In this document: positions 14,305 through 26,280 of the stretch, one piece after another
How positions within the stretch are numbered: position 1 is the stretch's first letter
Layout: the number at the start of each line of letters is the position of its first letter
NCBI GenBank assembly: GCA_023238725.1
Contig: CM041547.1
Location: forward strand, 20,097,144 to 20,161,143
Origin: Scortum barcoo
Taxonomy: Eukaryota; Chordata; Actinopteri; Centrarchiformes; Terapontidae
Length of the DNA: 64,000 nt
Direction: 5' to 3'
Position numbers and translations under genes: made by a program
Notes under the pieces: model-generated
What the model was told of the DNA's origin: nothing
What the model saw: the letters and a program-made list of their open reading frames with translations, nothing else
The model's database searches: none

Positions 14305-14486
14305 CAAATTACAGCTGAGGCTGATGGGACATCATTAAGTTTTGCAGGTATTTGGTCATAAACCAAAGTATTGGAAAGAAATAATATTTTTAAACTAATG
14401 ATGGTGCTAGATGAAAAGTTGGGTTCGTGGGTGTGGGTGAAAAGAATGTATGTTTCCAATAGTTTTTGAGACATTTCACCCAAATG
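14305..14486. repeat. Modular fish repeat, family B, left half (interrupted by the LINE)
   Basis: The sequence contains CAGCTGAGGCTGATGGGACA, GTTTTGCAGGTATTTGGTCA, AAACCAAAGTATTGG and GATGGTGCTAGATGAAAAGT, then CAATAGTTTTTGAGACATTT. It is the antisense form of the family seen at 40070-40560 (CTTTTCAYCTGGCGCCACCA there). The repeat resumes after the LINE at 16758, so the LINE inserted into it. Confidence 0.65.
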
Positions 14487-16757
14487 TCGGGGGGCCTCGA
14501 CGACCCAATCCCTGGACCAAAACTCTGGCAATAGGGACATGGAATGTCACCTCGCTGGGGGGGAAGGAGCCTGAGCTCTTGTGCGGGAGGTTGGTTGAGA
14601 GGTACCGGCTAGAGATAGTTGGGCTCACCTCCACGCATAGCTTGGGCTCTGGAACCCAGCTCCTTGAGAGGGGCTGGACCCTCCACTACTCTGGAGCGTT
14701 GCCCAGGGTGAGCGGCGGCGGGCTGGTGTGGGCTTGCTTATAGCTCCCCAGCTCAGCCGCCATGTGTTGGAGTTCACCCGGTGAACGAGAGGGTCGCTTC
14801 CCTGCGCCTTCGGGTTGGGGATAGGTCTCTTGCTGTTGTTTGTGCCTACGGGCCGAACAGCAGTACAGAGTACCTCCGGCCTTCTTGGAGTCCCTGGGAG
14901 GGTACTTGATAGTGCTCCGACTGGGGACTCCATTGTTCTACTGGGGACTTCAACGCTCATGTGGGCAACGACAGTGATACCTGGAGGGGCGTGATCGGGA
15001 GGAACGGCCTCCCCGATCTGAGAACCCGTTGAAGCGGTGTTCTGTTATTGGACTTCTGTGCTAGTCACAGTTTGTCCATAACGAACACCATGTTCGAGCA
15101 TAAGGGTGTCCATCAGTGGCAGCACGTGGCACCAGGACACCCTAGGCCGGAGGTCGATGATCGACTTTGTTGTCGTTTCATCTGATCTCCGGCCTGTATG
15201 TCTTGGACACTCGGGTAAAGAGAGGGGCTGAGCTGTCAACCGATCACCACCTGGTGGTGAGTTGGATCCGCTGGCAGAGGAGGAAGTTGGACAGACCTGG
15301 CAGACCCAAACGTATTGTGAGGGTCTGTTGGGAACGTCTGGCCGAGCCCTCTGTCAGGGAGGTCTTCAACTCCCACCTCCGGAAGAGCTTCTCACAGATT
15401 CCGAGGGAGGCTGGGGACATTGAGTCCGAGTGGACCATGTTCTCTGCCTCCATTGTCGACGCGGCAGTTCGAAGTTGTGGACAAGGCAAGGTCTCTGGTG
15501 CCTGTCATGGCGGCAACCCCTGAACCCGATGGTGGTGGACACCGGAAGTAAGGAAAGTGGTGGTAATAAGGGTAGTTCGCAGTAAGCTCCGCAGTGGCAA
15601 GGCGCCGGGGGTGGATGAGATCCGCCCTGAGTACCTCAAGTCTCTGGATGCTGTGGGGCTGTCTTGGCTGACACGCCTCTGCAAGCATTGCATGGAGGTT
15701 GGGGACAGTGCCTCTGGAGTGGCAAACTGGGGTGGTGGTCCCTCTTTTAAAAAGGGGGACCGGAGAGTGTGTTCCAACTACAGGGGGATCACACTTCTCA
15801 GCCTCCCCGGGAAGGTCTACGCCAGGGTACTGGAGAGGAGAATTCGGCCGATAGTCGATTCCCCTCGGATTCAGGAGGAACAATGCGGTTTTCGTCCCGG
15901 TCGTGGAACACTGGACCAGCTCTATACCTCTCCGCAGGGTTGCTTGAGGGTTTATGGGAGTTTGCCCAACCAGTCCACATGTGCTTTGTGGATCTGGAGA
16001 AGGCATTCGACCGTGTCCCTCGTGGTATTCTGTGGGGGTGCTCCGCTGAGTATGGGGTCCGGGGGCCTTTGCTAAGGGCTGTTCGGTCTCTGTATGACCG
16101 GAGCAGGAGCTTGGTTCGCATTGCCGGCAGTAAGTCAAACCTGTTCCCAGTGCATTCTGCCAACTCCGGCAGGGTTGCCCTTTGTCACCGGTCCTGTTCA
16201 TAATCTTTATGGACAGGATTTCTAGGCGTAGCCAGGGGCCGGAGGGAGTCCAGGTTTGGGAACCACAGGATTTCATCTCTGCTTTTTGCAGATGATGTTG
16301 TCCTGATGGCCAGGACCTTCAGCATGTACTGGAGCGGTTTGCAGCCGAGTGTGAAGTGGCTGGGATGAGAATCAGCACCTCCAAATCCGAGGCCATGGTT
16401 CTCGACCGGAAAAGGGTGGGCGTGCCCTCTCCGGGGGTGGGTGGAGAGGTCCTGCCTCAAGTGGAGGAGTTCAAGTATCTCGGGGTCTTGTTCACGAGTG
16501 AGGGAAAAATGGAGCGTGAGATTGACAGGCGGATTGGTGCAGTTATGCGGACCGCAGTTTTGCGGACCGGACCGTCGTGGTGAAGAAAGAGCTGAGTCGA
16601 AAGGCGAAGCTCTCGATTTACCGGTCAATCTACGTTCCCACCCTCACCTATGGTCATGAACTCTGGGGTGAGGGAAGTCTGGGCATCTCTGCTCAGACTG
16701 CTGCCTCCGCGACCCGGTCCCGGATCAAGCGGTTGAAAATGGATGGATGGATGGATA
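14487..16757 (+). mobile_element. Rex3/RTE-like non-LTR retrotransposon, internally deleted and inactive
   Basis: Fragments of an endonuclease-reverse transcriptase polyprotein run in order on the plus strand. The AP-endonuclease start (GTWNVTSL) is near 14539, followed by LEIVGLTSTHSLGSG, GDFNAHVGND and TDHHLVVSWIRW. Then come RT motifs: SGKAPGVDEIRPEYL near 15592, FKKGDRRVCSNYRGITLLS near 15747, FRPGRGTLDQLY near 15889, FVDLEKAFDRVPRGI near 15983 and the FADD catalytic box at 16285-16296. [17 protein letters not shown] and RKAKLSIYRSIYVPTLTYGH follow. Frames shift several times. About 150 codons between endonuclease and RT are missing at about 15550, and the C-terminal region is lost at about 16670. 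The 3' end is an (ATGG)n tail at 16739-16757, which fits Rex3-type elements of the RTE clade. It cannot move on its own. Long antisense frames across it are shadows. Confidence 0.85.
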
Positions 16758-17060
16758 ATTTTGCCAATCCATCTATTAGATGTTGAGATGTTTCACTCAA
16801 TATGTGACAATATGTTATGCTAATTGAAGAGTCAGGGGATCACCAAAGTCATTCTCCTCTGATTCTCTTGGATATCTGTGCCAAAGTTGATGGCAATCCC
16901 ACACATAGCCTTTGAGGCAGTTCACTAAAAACAAAAATGCCAGCCTCATGATTGAGCTGGATGAAATGTTAGGGGATTAGTAGGTCAGTAGTAGTTGTAG
17001 TCAGTAGGGTTCATCCTACAGGGAATGTGAATGTCTGTACAAATTGTCATAAAAATCAGA
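16758..17060. repeat. Modular fish repeat, family B, right half (after the LINE)
   Basis: The sequence contains TTGCCAATCCATCTATTAGA, TTGAGATGTTTCACTCAATA, GAGTCAGGGGATCACCAAAG, ATGCCAGCCTCATGATTG, and TTCATCCTACAGGGAATGTG followed by AATGTCTGTACAAATT. These are the antisense blocks of the module at 40070-40470. They continue the copy that starts at 14305. Confidence 0.65.
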
Positions 17061-19434
17061 CTCGACAGCACTTTTGCACGTCTTGGCTTCCCAATACAAA
17101 CTGTTCCTGATCCCACACAACTTGCAGGTGTTACTACTATTATGAATTTGCTTGTTTCTGACATAATATTGTGTTTTTATTATTACAGGTCTCTAAAGAG
17201 CCAGTAAAGTTTTTAATTTTGACTATTGCATTTTAAATCAGCAGACCTCCTTGACAGACTGTGTATATTGATTTGATTGTCCCAGTGCACAGCAGTTTGG
17301 ACATCAGTTGTCAACTCGAGGCGGAGGGCCAAAAGTGGCATTTGGACTGGGCAAACTACTGGGCTATTTCACCGTACGCCACTCTGTGTTTTGATAATCT
17401 GTTTCCGAAATATCCGACACTTACCCTCCAAAATCCCACCAGCCTCGCCTCCCTTCTGCCAACAAATGGTCATTGCCTGTGTTTTAGAATTGAAACTTCC
17501 CAACTTTAGCTTCACTGGCACCTGCTCATATCATGTCCACTTCTGTATTCACTCCAGCTTCGCTTGATCAGTACCAAGTTAGTAACAGTACCAAACTGAC
17601 TTTCATCCAATCAAGGATTTTGTTCAGACAAGTTAAAATCCTCTAGCCTCAAAAGGAAAAAGACTAAATGGGGGAGAGGAAAGAAGGTGCAGGTTAAACC
17701 CAGCTGATCCTTCAATCAAATGAATCATGATGCTGACACCATCATATAGCGAATCCAGGATTAAGTCAGTATGGATTTTTGTTAAAGGTTTATGTCCTCC
17801 ACACTTCAGCGGCTTCTTAGGTGTTAACAAGGTGCGGTGAGATTTTCCCAGGGGTGCTGCAGACTCATCCTGACAGACCTTATCAGCAGCTCACCAGTCC
17901 TGACCTCCTGTCATGTCCTCTGTGAAGTCATGTGCACTCAAAGACACAGTCCAGACCCCCCTCTAACCCCACACCTCACTCTCATCCTCTCATCAAAGCT
18001 CATAAGGAGTTGGTTGCTTAGTTCATGTAGGATTGGAGTATTGTGCATGAACAGTAGACACATGAGAAACTTTGGGGAGTTGTCAAGTAAGATTTCGATT
18101 GATACAGAAAGCCGGGCGCCCACAGAGGATGAATATGAACTGTGGCTCATACTTTTTCTGATAGAGAGTCACAAACACAAAGACTGAGTATCAGCTGCAG
18201 CTGAACGGAGAAGCAAACACTATACTTAAACCAGAGAAAAGGAGCTGGGCTTACTTCCACAGACTTGCCAAAACTTAGGATTTGTATGACCTTGGCTTTA
18301 TAATGATATGCTGCACTGATGGTGCACTCCTGTTCCTTCCACAAAAAATAAAACCTCCTATTCTTTTTAATTGATACAAGGTTGGATGTCAGCCATACCA
18401 ACTTGATAGAAAAAGCAATGTTATATGTTAAATTATCAAATGTAGCCTTGGGAGTGTGAGACTTTCTGATCTCAATACCTCACAGTTCCATAATGATGAA
18501 ACAACAGAATAAATCATTGCAGTTAGCATACCAGGAAACAAAGGTCATTGAGTCTGAGTAGATTTATTTGAAATGACTCACCAACAGCAAGTGTAGCACT
18601 TCTCATAAATTATGCTACTGGTTATCACCACGATAAAGCTACAAAAAAAAAAGAGAGGCATGTCTATTTCAAAAGTAAAAACATGTATTTAATAATACAT
18701 AAAAAATCTGCCTTAATGGCTCACAGCAGAGCAGTTCAAAGTTCCATTCAAGTATCAGGATGCAATGCGCCTGCAGGCCCACCTCAAGGAAGAGACGTGC
18801 TGAGAGAAAATCAAACGCCAAATCGCCGCACGTGTACTCTCTTTGTCCACAGGCAATGCATTAAACACAGAGCAAGGTTGCACGACTAAGATTGCCACAC
18901 TGCTTTTTGGTGGAGTGAAAACTGCACCGCAGAACAAATCTTGAGACCCAAAGAAAATATCTGGAGAGCTGACTGTGATGACGATGCTGTGGAATTATCA
19001 AAAGAAACTTCTGGACCTCCTTATCAGTGAGGTTGGACTTGCTGGCTTGATATTAAACAAGACAAACATAAATCATAAAAAACATAAATAAAGAAGCACT
19101 GGAGGAAAAACTTCTGAAAACTCTCGCCAGTGTGTACTGTACTGTGCATGTTACATATTACAACATCTATCATTAGCTATGATCCATTAATAATGACATG
19201 AACAATGGTTTCACTGTATATTAAACCACAGGGGGTCTTAATTTTTAATGCATTAATTCATGTATTTAATCATAATGAGTCATGTATTAGTTATGTAACA
19301 ATTAAGCATGCAGTTTGAACCTTTATCATATATGTTAATGTAAGAGGAGGCATATGACACTGGGAGCTTTTCTTAGTGCGAAGCAGAATTGTCATGTTTC
19401 TGCTACATGAACCAACAGCCTGCTGGATTCTTAC

Positions 19435-19581
19435 CTTGAGGGGAGGTTTGGTCTTGTTGTTGTTATTATGGGAGCTCAGGTTGACGTCTTCGTGGACGCG
19501 GTCCAGCAGCCACAGGAGGAACTCCAGGGCGTCATGTTGGGAATTACCACGAAACTGTGATCCATACTTGGACACTATAGC
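19435..19581 (-). CDS. usp43: usp43 coding exon 2 (catalytic QHDALEF box)
   Basis: This 147-bp exon (49 codons, phase 0 at both ends) encodes AIVSKYGSQFRGNSQHDALE and then FLLWLLDRVHEDVNLSS, ending in an Asn/Lys-rich tail. It is the second conserved block of the USP catalytic domain, the QQDAxEF-like box, which follows the Cys box encoded by exon 1. The acceptor is CTCTCCAG immediately upstream and the donor is AAG|GTAAGA. Joined to exon 1 it continues the reading frame without a break. The intron between them is about 5.6 kb. The Asn run (NNNN) at the exon end looks like a lineage-specific codon repeat. The later USP exons (zinc-finger Cys pairs, His box) are not recognised anywhere in the remaining 19.4 kb, so they probably lie outside the window. 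Confidence 0.94.
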
Positions 19582-22500
19582 CTGGAGAGGGGAGAAGCAT
19601 GCTTAATAAGAGTGTGTTTTATTGCAGCTACATAATTATGACAGCTTGGCTGATTAGGTGTATTTTCTAAGCAAGGAAAATGCTTCAGTGCTGTAGGAGT
19701 ACTGATGTTAAGTTATGAAGATGAAGCCACTTCACAAAGAAACCGTCTGAAATATATAAATATATTCATTCTATTTATATGGGCCTACATTTGACTTCAC
19801 CGAAAAACAAAAACAATGGTGGTTTAATTGGCTTTTATAATCTGACAGCTTGTTAGAATGAAAGCCATAGTGGCTACCAGGAGAGGCCGAATAAAATTGC
19901 CCCGCTAATATAGCATTCCAAAAGAATTCTCTCATAAAAAAATGTGAATTTCAAGGACTACTTGTTTACTGCTTTATGACAGCTCGGGTGCGTTCGCTGG
20001 GCGACCCTACCCCTGCTTTCTCTACAGACCGCTGATCAGAGGAATCCCGGAATTGCAAATTTGCAAAACTCTCCACGCTTCCCTTATAACCACCTGGCCC
20101 ACGCTTTGACGTTTGATGCAGAGTCATTTCAGATTTTGGATTTGCAAAATACACCTTTGTCTGAGACTTAAAACACATGCTTGTTCATAAAAGTGTAACT
20201 GTCTCAAAGTATCACCTTGCTCCCCTTTCTTATCAAGAAACTAAATTTCAAGATTTTTCACATCAAAAAAGAAGTGTGAATAACATTCCTCTTAAAAGTA
20301 GGTTGAAGACTACTTAAGCTCTCACACAGTATAATGTGACTTCAGATGTGAATGGCACCCAAGTCAATTAGGCAGGAATTAGCTGCATGAACCGCAGCTG
20401 GCAGCCTGGTGAAGCAAAGGCAGTGATGAGAGATTATAGCAGAGAGAACCACAGACTGTAATCATTGCTTCATAATCCACTAATATGCGATATGCCTCTT
20501 ATAGCCATTACACCATAACGTGATGCAGGGTGATGAAGTTAGAGGCCTGTCACAGACGAGGTGCTGGTTCAGTTCTCAAGAAGACGGGCAGAGATAGTGA
20601 ATTCTTTCACAGCCACATGTGTCCTAGAGCAAAGCATGTAGATGAATATTTCTCCAGTGCAGCGGCTCAGTGCAACACAATATAAAGGCTCAGTTGTTTG
20701 ACTACAAGATAGAGCAGACCAGAGGTGTAAACAAGTCAACTCCTCTGTCAAATCGTTAAAGAAAGAAAGCCGCTCAGTACGACAACTTTGGTGTCAACTC
20801 ACTTGGAGCGGAGCCTGGACTGCATCTTCAAAGTATTTACTGAAACGTGGTTACTAACAACTGCAAAAAAAGTGAGACATGAAAATTCATAAACTGAGAA
20901 AAACTGCTGGTGGAGTCTTGGCAGAGCAATAAGGTTCTCTAAACTTCTCTTCTGATCTCGTCTTGAAAGTGAAAGTAAAGCTTTGACTCGTACAGCTCAA
21001 AGTCAAAAAGTGGTGAGTGCTGTCATCAGACACCAGGTCCTTGCGAACTTTTTCTAATAAGTTGGTCACCCAGTGCAAAAGGTTAACAAATATAAAGCTG
21101 CTGTTTTAACTAATACAAGTGGACAGCAGTGCGTCTATCTGAGCAACGTTTTCATTACATAAAATTAATGTGAACTATGAGACAGACAGACGTTTAGACG
21201 TTAAGCATGTTTAAAGTGTTTCACTTCTCTTTTAGATTTTTAGACAACACCGGTGATTCTGTTAAGTTTTAGATTTGCTGTTATTATTTCATATTAAATA
21301 TAATGATAGAGAGATTTTCACAACCATGTATTCTCTGGTTGCAATTTAACACATGTATAGTTTATATTCTGTCTGTATTATCATATTTGACATTACAACA
21401 AATGTAAATAAGACTGATAGGAGAAGACTTAGCAGACCTCTGTTTAATGAATGCTCTTGAAACATTTAGGGTTGCTTTGTGGAAATGCTCTGACATTAAC
21501 CATGAGAACTGTGGACACGTACTGGCCTAAAGCTGTTGTGCAGCAAAGTAATAACAGTAATTACCATCAGCCTTTGGAAGGTGGCAATTGTCTCTGTGAC
21601 ATAATTGAGGTTGTGGAAAATACCATGTTTTTTATTGCTCTCTGTGCCGTTATGGCCACTGGCCAGTTTGTAATGTGTGTAATCATCTAACTAAAAGATA
21701 AAGACAAAATAAGAAAACACTCCCAACTATCTTCCACATCATTTAAGCAGAGTTAAATATTTCAACCATTTGAGCTTTGCTTGTAGCTGTTTCAACTGTT
21801 TATTCATTACTTTTAGATTTAAAATGTTAGCTATGTATTTCAGCCTTTCATCCTGTGCTTTATAAATAAGTGTTTAATCGGTTTCTGTTACTTTTAGCTA
21901 GATAACTATTGAAATTGTTAGTTAAGCTATGTATTTCAACCATCTACTTTTAACTAACATGAAATATTTCAAGATTTTTTTCATTACTATTTAACAGTTT
22001 TAACCATTAACCATGTTAGCTGGCTTATCTGTTTGGACTCGCTAACCACTCTCAGATTACAAACCTGGTGAAAGTGGTGCACCGCAATGCAAAGTCCACC
22101 CCTATTTATTTACTATGGGACTCAAGTGGGCCGCTTCATAAGACATTGTGGGATTCCAGGTGACGTAGGACTGACCAGTGATGCGTCAAAATAGAAGGGG
22201 CTGAAAATTTCAAATTTCAACTGAGTGCAAAATTTGCCTTGCAGCTACCACAGCATTTATAAAAAAAAAAGAAAAAAGAAAAAGCAATGCAGTGAAAAGT
22301 GTAGAAGTGTCTTGGGGTACATGTAGTCCTGGTCAGGAATCACCGCTCTATTGTATATGATCTGTGGGTCCACTTACTGTAACCAGCAACAGAGATAATC
22401 ATTAAAAGCCGACAGGGAAACGGCAAATATTGACACATATCTGTGAGTAAGACCCACTGTCGTCACAACATACGCTCAGCTTCCTAAACAGGCCTATCGA

Positions 22501-25149
22501 TATCGTAGGGAGGATGACTTTCCTGTCCAGTCATCAGGACGTGCTCACTCTAACTCCCTTATTTCTCAGCATCTCGTATATTACGGAAACAGATAAACTG
22601 CCTGTGCAGTAAGTGTTTGAGTTTCAGACTTTGTCCCTGCCCAGGCCCCTCAAGAGTGCAAACACGCCATCCTGGGGCGTGCTGGGGGGCAGGGGCTGGG
22701 GGCAGAAAACACACACAAGACCGGTCCAGATCAAAAAGAGAACACATCTGCTCCCAGGTTGGAGACACTCAACCCTTCAGCTGCAATGTCAGAGACACAT
22801 CTGTGAGAGTGGAAGCTCAGGACATATTGGCAAGGTAAAATATCCCAAAGCAGCAAAGCGATACTTAATCTCCACTGAACATTTCTAAAAGCTGCCTCCC
22901 TCCTTCCACCTCTCTTGTCCTACAAGCTAGGTGGTACTGGAATGTGGCAGTTCGCCAGGTATTCGGCAGGACTTTGTTGTTTTGTTTTTTCTCTGGGCTG
23001 AGATTCTGCAGCCAGCTGACCTGCGAGGAGGCCACTGCTGATTCATTAACTTTGAAGAACTTTTGATCAAACGAGGGTGATCCCACATTTACAGCTGAGG
23101 TGTGCGTAAACAGCATTATTCATTTTTAACAAAAAGGTGCAGCACAGTGTACGTCCTGTTAAAAGGGTTACAGTCAAAAGAGATCCCCTTCAACATTTGC
23201 CCTTTTATCATTTCCTATCAAAATTCATGTTGTGTGAACATGGGTACTATAGGCAGTCCTTTTTAGGTGCTTTTAATCTGGCTGCTTTAGCTGAACCTTT
23301 CCAATGCCCTTCGAACAAAACAGCTGACTTTCAGAGCTCTGCCACGACTGATAATCAACTTACAAAAGCAACCGATAAATAGAGCGTTCAAATAGAGGCC
23401 GACCCTTTTCGGAGGATTGTTTCTAAGTGGTTTGTGCTGTCTGGAGTTCCCGCAACTGGGAGCTAATTTTGCCTCTCAGACACAAGCCTTGGAGCTATCT
23501 GATTATTTTATAATGCCTCCCTCCAGGCAGCTGTGGTATTACTCAACAGGCAATTTCAGGAGGGTAAGCTGCATGAACTCTGGACCTCCTACTGTCACAA
23601 ACTACAGCCAAGAGGCGCAGCAATGTGTGCAAGTGTGTGCGCACTTTAACACAGGAAACATCTCATCACATACAAGGGGGAGTGTTTAGTGTTTTCCTTT
23701 TAATCTATCCTTTAATCTTGGCAAGATGTTTCCATGCTGTTCCCTTTGATTATTGTCCTGAAAATATCTGATACCCCGGTCCCCACGAGATAAGAGGAGG
23801 AATGAAAGTGTGGAATTGGGGAATTATTGGCGCTAAGGACTCTGGTTGACAGAGATGAAGGTTTTTTTTCAGAGAGCACACCAGATGGGAGAGCAAAAGA
23901 GAAAGAAAAAAAAAACAATGTTAAAATTGATTCACAGTGTATATCCTGTATTTGATGTGCAGCTGAAAAACTGACATCCCATTGTTGGCTCACAGGTAAA
24001 CCTCTGGCTTCCCTATTACATTATATTCAACTGTGAGGACAGACATTAAAGTGCCCACATAGCAGGGGTCAAGATATCCCAGTAGCCATACTTATACACT
24101 TTTCTTACAAAGTAATTAACATTTCCAAGAATAGATCCATTGTGGAGTTTCTTTGTCCGCTGCTCCATATTATCTACTTCTTGCCTTGAACTATGGCTCA
24201 GAGAAATCCAGAGTAAAGAGCTGCAAGCGGATAAAGTACGCCCCCCTTCCCCCTTCCCCCCTTCCTATCTTCAGCGTGGGCAGAGTGGGAAAGCCTGAGG
24301 GTCTCCTGATAGGGCTCTGTCACAGCCCCTGATCCTCAGGGAAGGAAGACTCTTTGGTGGAAAGTGTTACAGTAAATCATCTCCTCCCTGTGCCAACGTA
24401 CTTTGCATCACAACGGCGACGCTTCTGGGCGAACCCTGTGATGTACAGCAGCCACCTTCCTTTACTTTCCACGCGATGAGAGGGAAATAAACTGCCATCT
24501 ACTTGGTGCTAAAACCAGGAGGTGATGATTAACTTAAAGTCATCACACACCCACTGGGTTTCTCTTTCTAAAACAACGCAGGCAGTGTGAAGCAGCAGGG
24601 TCATCGGGTGTCACAATAGGTTCTTCTGGGGGTGAAAAAAAGTCTGGCCCTGCGCTCGAGCCAGGCACCTGCGGACCCTTCACCCTCAAGAGCGGCAGCC
24701 TCATTATCACCTGGCAGGAAAACAGTGAAGTCACAGGGCAAAGCTCTGTGTGCTCGTTAGTGCGTGTGGGGAAAGATGGGTTGCTATATTGGCAATTTAT
24801 AGCACATGATGCAAGACCTGTGACACCCCCTTCCCCCACCACACATACACCTTCTTGCATGGGCATTACAGTCAGGCTACTCTGAGCACTTCATAATGGG
24901 TATTTATGTGCAGACTGCGTGCATAACATGTGATTATGTTGGACTAAAGACCAGCTCACTGTGCACTTTAAGGCACCGGGGAACTAATAATTTAAAGTAG
25001 AATAGATAACAACCATTGAAACTGTAACAGTGCCCCCTTATCGTTTTAATCCTACCACTATATTTCACCCCTGACCATACAAGCACTCCTGAGCTCACAT
25101 CCACCTGTGGCCTCAGGTTTAATGGCTCATGTTAGTATACTGGTGTTAC
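19582..25149 (-). other. usp43: usp43 intron 1
   Basis: This is the 5.6-kb intron between usp43 coding exons 1 and 2, with GTAAC donor and CTCCAG acceptor on the minus strand. The sequence is AT-rich, with a TTAGCTAT/ATTTCAACC-rich stretch at about 21740-22020 and a pyrimidine tract at 24240-24266. No other gene is recognised in it. Some stretches (23400-23560, for example) are less repetitive and could be conserved, but that cannot be judged from one sequence. Confidence 0.7.
24240..24266. repeat. C-rich polypyrimidine tract
   Basis: A run of C5-6 blocks separated by TT (CCCCCCTTCCCCCTTCCCCC pattern) lies in usp43 intron 1. It is simple-sequence DNA. Confidence 0.8.
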
Positions 25150-25779
25150 CTTGAAGTCCACAGACAGCTGCGGGGTGTACTCCAGGGTCCACAGAGCCCT
25201 GACCAGCGAGGCCAGCTGCTCCGTGACTTCTCCCTTCACCAGCCGGCTCTCGTCGCCCCTCACCACCCCGTTGACTCTGCTCTGGCTCAGGTCCAGCTTG
25301 TACCTCTCCAGCCCCAGGTACTCTGCCAGCAGGTCGGTGTTACTCAGACACTGCACCGCGGCGTTCATGAAGCAGGTGTTCCCGTGGTTCTTCAGCCCCA
25401 GGACGCCCGGGATCTTGTCCCCGTACTGGCAGAGGAGTTTCTCTCTGCCGGTGCACAGGGAGGAGGACGTGCTCGACGTGTTTTTGGCCCCGCGGTGATC
25501 CCGGGCCACCTGCGCGTCCTCCCTGATGACCCCCGTGCCGGCGCTCAGGGTGCAAGGTGCGCCGTGCCCAAACCCCCCGTCGTCGTCCTCCGCGTCGCGC
25601 GCGTCCGCGTCTCCAAAGTGTGTGAAAGTGCCCAAAGTTTTGATGATTCTGTTCATGAAGCTGCCCACGGACTTGAGCGATCTCTTTCGGAAAAGCTTCC
25701 CGGATCTCGTTTTCTTCTCCTTGCGCTTCTCCTCCTTCGACGTCGGCATGTCCTCCCTGGCTCTGCTCTGTCTCTCCAT
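25150..25779 (-). CDS. usp43: usp43 coding exon 1 (ubiquitin carboxyl-terminal hydrolase 43, N-terminal part)
   Basis: This exon encodes the first 210 residues of a ubiquitin-specific protease, a cysteine peptidase that removes ubiquitin from proteins. The ATG at 25779 opens a strongly basic N-terminus (residues 14-36, Lys/Arg-rich). A low-complexity acidic and Ser/Thr linker follows (about 57-110). The USP Cys box GLKNHGNTCFMN lies at residues 128-139, with Cys136 the expected nucleophile, followed by AVQCLSNTDLLAEYLGLERY. The exon ends in TPQLSVDFK and then a GTAAC donor. The vertebrate USP43 protein breaks at the same point (PQLSxxFK, then xxVSKYG), and exon 2 supplies that continuation. 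The close paralogue USP31 is the alternative; the KYGSQF and QHDALEF sequence of exon 2 favours USP43. The exon is GC-rich, unlike its surroundings, because it lies in a CpG island. This start is chosen because it is the first ATG in the long open frame and is followed by family-like sequence. Confidence 0.93.
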
Positions 25780-26240
25780 GTCGGCTCCGTCTACTCCCTG
25801 CGTCTCCTCTCACACTGATGACCGCGTGAATTCCGACGCCGCCGTGTCACTTCTCCGCCGGTGTCCCCTGTCCGGATCGCAGAGGGAAAAGCGCGCAGAG
25901 GTGACACCATGTCGGGGCCGGGAGGCACGGCAGCAGCTCACTGTTATTCCGCCCTGCGCTGACGGCGAGCCTTCCTCATCCATCGCAGCACTTACTCAAA
26001 GACGCTCATTATCGCTCCGACGCCGCCGTCACGAGCGGCGTCTCGTCATCGCCTCCCGCGCGCAGCACGAGCCGCTCCGCTCCGTCCAGCTGCGGCACTG
26101 AGCGCTCCCCTCCCATCGCCCCCAACTTGGCCTGGGGAAAAAAAATCAGAAAAAAAAAAACAGAAGGGGGGCTTGTGATTGTGCGACCGCCCCCCTCCCA
26201 CTCCCACTCCCCCTCCCCGGCACACGGAGGAGATAAGAGC
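25780..26240 (-). promoter_or_regulatory. usp43: CpG-island promoter and 5'UTR region of usp43
   Basis: The stretch just upstream of the usp43 start codon (minus strand) is dense in CG dinucleotides and GC-rich, in sharp contrast to the AT-rich flanks. The island continues downstream through exon 1 to about 25150. Runs such as CCGCCCCCCTCCCAC near 26189-26203 are Sp1/KLF-like. No TATA box stands out, which fits a CpG-island, broad-start promoter. The exact transcription start cannot be read from sequence; somewhere between about 25900 and 26240 is plausible. The poly-A and poly-G rich patch at 26130-26170 is low-complexity DNA at the outer edge. Confidence 0.6.
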
Positions 26241-26280
26241 GCAGTGTGTGACACACACACGGGGTTTATTTGTGTTTTCC

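Larger units (their letters stand above)
1..19434 (-). other. usp43: usp43 intron 2 and/or downstream sequence (no further exon recognised)
   Basis: This 19.4-kb block lies on the 3' side of usp43 exon 2 on the minus strand. I looked for the next conserved USP43 segments (the CPHC zinc-knuckle exon and SNTFDPFLC, among others) and saw none. It is therefore either one long intron continuing past position 1, or the exons are too diverged to see by eye. Apart from the repeats listed separately (185-870, 1197-1376, 7140-7320, 8531-8975, 14305-17060, 12752-12795) it is ordinary AT-rich sequence with homopolymer runs, such as poly-C at 2076 and poly-G at 6105. Open frames here are short, lack family-like sequence and are not reported. 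Confidence 0.5.

Noticed and set aside
15392..16276. Minus-strand 294-residue open frame in the LINE
   Set aside because: It is antisense to the reverse-transcriptase frames. The RT motifs read on the plus strand.
25129..25818. Plus-strand 229-residue open frame opposite usp43 exon 1
   Set aside because: It is the antisense of the GC-rich exon. The minus-strand frame has a clear USP Cys box and correct splice donor, and the plus frame has no family-like sequence.
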